Source of the DNA: Macrostomum hystrix
Taxonomy: Eukaryota > Platyhelminthes > Macrostomidae
Direction: 5' to 3'
Assembly: GCA_950097015.1 (NCBI GenBank)
Contig: CATNEN010000008.1
Span: 310,001-374,000 of the forward strand
DNA: 64,000 bases
Part shown: one piece after another, positions 63,501-64,000 of the stretch
Position numbering within the stretch: position 1 is the first letter of the stretch
Layout of the letters: each line of letters opens with the position of its first letter
Translations under genes and position numbers: made by a program
The notes under the pieces: generated by a model
Database searches by the model: none
Told to the model about the DNA's origin: nothing
What the model saw: only the letters and a program-made list of their open reading frames with translations

Positions 63501-64000
63501 GTGTGTGCTCAGGAGGCAGCGGAATAGGCAGAATTTCCTGTTCGCTGGCTGTGGGTCTAGTGTCACCAAATGATGTGCCAGAGCCCTCAGACCTCCAGCA
63601 ATAATGATTACTAGCATCATGATCGAAGCGGCACCTACTCATTCTGGAAGTAGTACAATCCGTGTTTGAACAGAGCGTCAGTCTTGCCCGGACTCAGCTT
63701 GCTGGCCATGGAGTAGTCCTCCAGGGCTAGTCGCATCTCGCCGCGCTGTAATAGACATTTTTGCGGATAGAAACTTTCTTATAGATTCAAATTTCGGTCT
63801 GGCACAAGGTCCCTGAGTTCAAATCTGTGGCGAGACCACATTAATTTGGCACCCACTCCCTGCACAGGAGGAATGTGTCTGGGGAAGTGAAAACATCCCA
63901 CCTTCAAGTCTATCAATCTTACTCACTTTCTCATACAGCCCAGCCCGCTTATAATAGCAGTCAGCGTCGCCAGGGTTGAGCTTGATTGCCTGGCCATAGT
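54571..64000 (-). CDS. TTC6: TTC6-type tetratricopeptide protein (C-terminal part; 5' end outside window)
   Basis: Ten exons visible on the complement: (64000)-63927, 63745-63639, 63122-62811, 62437-62327, 62243-62150, 61818-61691, 61120-60889, 59819-59667, 57549-56238 and 54695-54571. All are GT-AG with consistent phases, about 882 residues ending in TGA at 54571. At least 18 TPR motifs run end to end. The last 330 residues follow the vertebrate TTC6 C-terminus in order: D-A-Y-I-G-R-A-N-C-Y, then A-A-W-D-Q-L-S-A-A-I, then R-A-V-V-S-L-Q-M-R-N, then L-A-Y-Y-N-A-A-N-V-Y, A-Y-F-N-R-A-R, and E-A-I-E-D-Y-K-R-A-V. TPR arrays bind partner peptides; TTC6 is a poorly studied, probably ciliary protein. 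The large 1312-nt exon contrasts with the small upstream exons. Introns carry four arrays, two SINE A copies, a SINE A fragment and one SINE B. The acceptor at 61121 lies at the edge of a tandem array. Confidence 0.92.
54838..55400. repeat. 34-bp minisatellite in the last TTC6 intron
   Basis: About 16 units of core GGGGTCAGTGAGGGTGGGGT plus TTGTGAGGAGTCTA. GAGGTGTCTGTGAGTCAC variants recur twice. One strand is G-rich with GGGG and GGG runs, so G-quadruplex formation is possible. Confidence 0.95.
55401..56237. other. TTC6 last intron, remaining part
   Basis: Unique sequence to about 56035. Then 56040-56205 holds four to five degenerate copies of about 35 bp, core CCTCCGAATCCCAAAGCATC. No coding exon recognised. 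Confidence 0.7.
57655..58560. repeat. 24-bp minisatellite in a TTC6 intron
   Basis: About 38 units of core GACAGTGTCATTTCCTGAAG plus ATCT. GAGGTCCT and GAGGATCT variants cluster, and a block of several units (57715-57860 and 58105-58220) is repeated. Being a multiple of three, it leaves a 234-codon plus-strand frame that is not a gene. Confidence 0.97.
58561..59308. other. TTC6 intron, unique part
   Basis: No exon, SINE or array recognised between the 24-bp array and the SINE B copy. Confidence 0.5.
59309..59420 (+). mobile_element. tRNA-derived SINE, family B
   Basis: tRNA-like head with A-box GTAGCCTAATGGTTAGAG and B-box GGGAGTTCGATTCCCGACTC, followed by CCTTTTGCAAGACTTTTAAC, which matches the reverse complement of the copy at 27895-28090. 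The T-arm pairs, but no 7-bp acceptor stem closes, so it is not a tRNA gene. Confidence 0.7.
59421..59565 (+). repeat. Dispersed repeat, outer part only
   Basis: Shares TTTCTGTATCTCC...ATTCAACCAAT and ATCCGATGAAACAACTTCC with 9640-9785 and 30825-30925, but lacks the following inverted-repeat part. Confidence 0.6.
60085..60420. repeat. About 68-bp repeats with an E-box each
   Basis: Five units of AGCTATTTTTAGCTCTCAAG then GACAAGTGGTCACGTG. CACGTG cores at 60141, 60209, 60276 and 60349; the fifth unit has CACTCG instead. Located in a TTC6 intron. Confidence 0.9.
60421..60888. other. TTC6 intron, unique part
   Basis: A/T-rich sequence, no exon recognised. Confidence 0.5.
61125..61375. repeat. 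GAGTGAACAGT-type repeats
   Basis: Units of 9-10 bp (GAGTGAACAGT, GAGTGAATAGT, AAGTGAACAGT) in higher-order groups of about 54-56 bp. It starts at the 3' splice site of the exon ending at 61120, so the acceptor CAG is derived from a CTGTCGGAGTGAATA unit. Confidence 0.9.
61376..61690. other. TTC6 intron, unique part
   Basis: Unique A/T-rich sequence, no exon recognised. Confidence 0.5.
61915..62085. repeat. 22-bp minisatellite CCTGTTAGACAGGAAGAACT
   Basis: Eight units. Each contains the mirror-complement CCTGT-TAG-ACAGG, a perfect 5-bp hairpin stem with a 3-base loop. In a TTC6 intron. Confidence 0.95.
62473..62715 (+). mobile_element. SINE family A, 3'-truncated
   Basis: Intact head (GAGTGGCAGAGCGGTTAACG, GAGCTCGATTCTGCGG) and body to AGTATCAGTGTGCGTGTG; the 3' third is missing. 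In a TTC6 intron, antisense. Confidence 0.8.
63283..63606 (+). mobile_element. SINE family A, near full length
   Basis: Head GAGTGGCAGAGTGGTTTAAT and GAGTTCGATTCCGCGG, full body and 3' end AGACCTCCAGCAATAATGAT. It ends about 30 bp before a TTC6 5' splice site, so insertion was close to the exon. Confidence 0.85.
63803..63860 (+). mobile_element. SINE family A fragment (head region)
   Basis: CACAAGGTCCCTGAGTTCAA then GGCGAGACCACATTAATTTG matches the B-box end of the family. Strongly decayed. Confidence 0.55.

Overview
This is a segment of an animal (metazoan) nuclear genome. The genes are split by GT-AG introns, stop codons follow the standard code, and the recognisable proteins are animal families: FCHO, CoREST, an alpha-arrestin, a tektin-like protein, an LC8-type dynein light chain, G-alpha-i, B9D1, ANKRD45 and TTC6. 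The density of minisatellites, the tRNA-derived SINEs and the compact genes would fit a free-living flatworm such as Macrostomum, but the sequence alone does not prove the species. No bacterial, CRISPR or viral features were seen. Layout: 0.4-5.1 kb holds two tandem secreted lectin-like genes (C-type-lectin-like plus PAN/apple-like). The first is broken, the second intact, and an (ATTCC)n satellite lies between them. 5.1-8.2 kb is non-coding with a 20/22-bp array. 8.2-14.2 kb is FCHO (minus, 6 exons). 14.8-19.8 kb is CoREST/RCOR (minus, 5 exons). 20.4-22.8 kb is a hAT-type element with a perfect 8-bp target duplication, into which a mariner element has inserted. 25.5-27.2 kb is an alpha-arrestin (plus). 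28.8-29.1 kb is an array of ten E-box palindromes. 29.9-33.1 kb is a tektin-like gene (minus, 6 exons). 35.5-39.8 kb is a plus-strand gene of unknown function with a 38-copy, 14-residue coding minisatellite. 41.6-43.3 kb is a 90-residue LC8-like gene in three small exons (minus). 46.4-49.1 kb is G-alpha-i (minus) with two single-base insertions. 51-51.6 kb is B9D1, 53.1-53.8 kb ANKRD45, and 54.6 kb to the end of the window is the C-terminal part of TTC6 (all minus). Two themes dominate. First, most long introns and many intergenic gaps are filled by a minisatellite array, usually private to that intron, or by a SINE; the coding exons between them splice together in phase. I rebuilt exon structures by hand from splice sites and phase. 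They join without phase conflict for every multi-exon gene except the last CoREST junction and the two frameshifts in G-alpha. Second, five of the genes (tektin-like, LC8-like, B9D1, ANKRD45, TTC6) belong to families linked to cilia or axonemes. The LC8-like, G-alpha, B9D1, ANKRD45 and TTC6 genes run in the same direction over about 22 kb. The unknown repeat protein and the E-box array are the least explained parts of the window.
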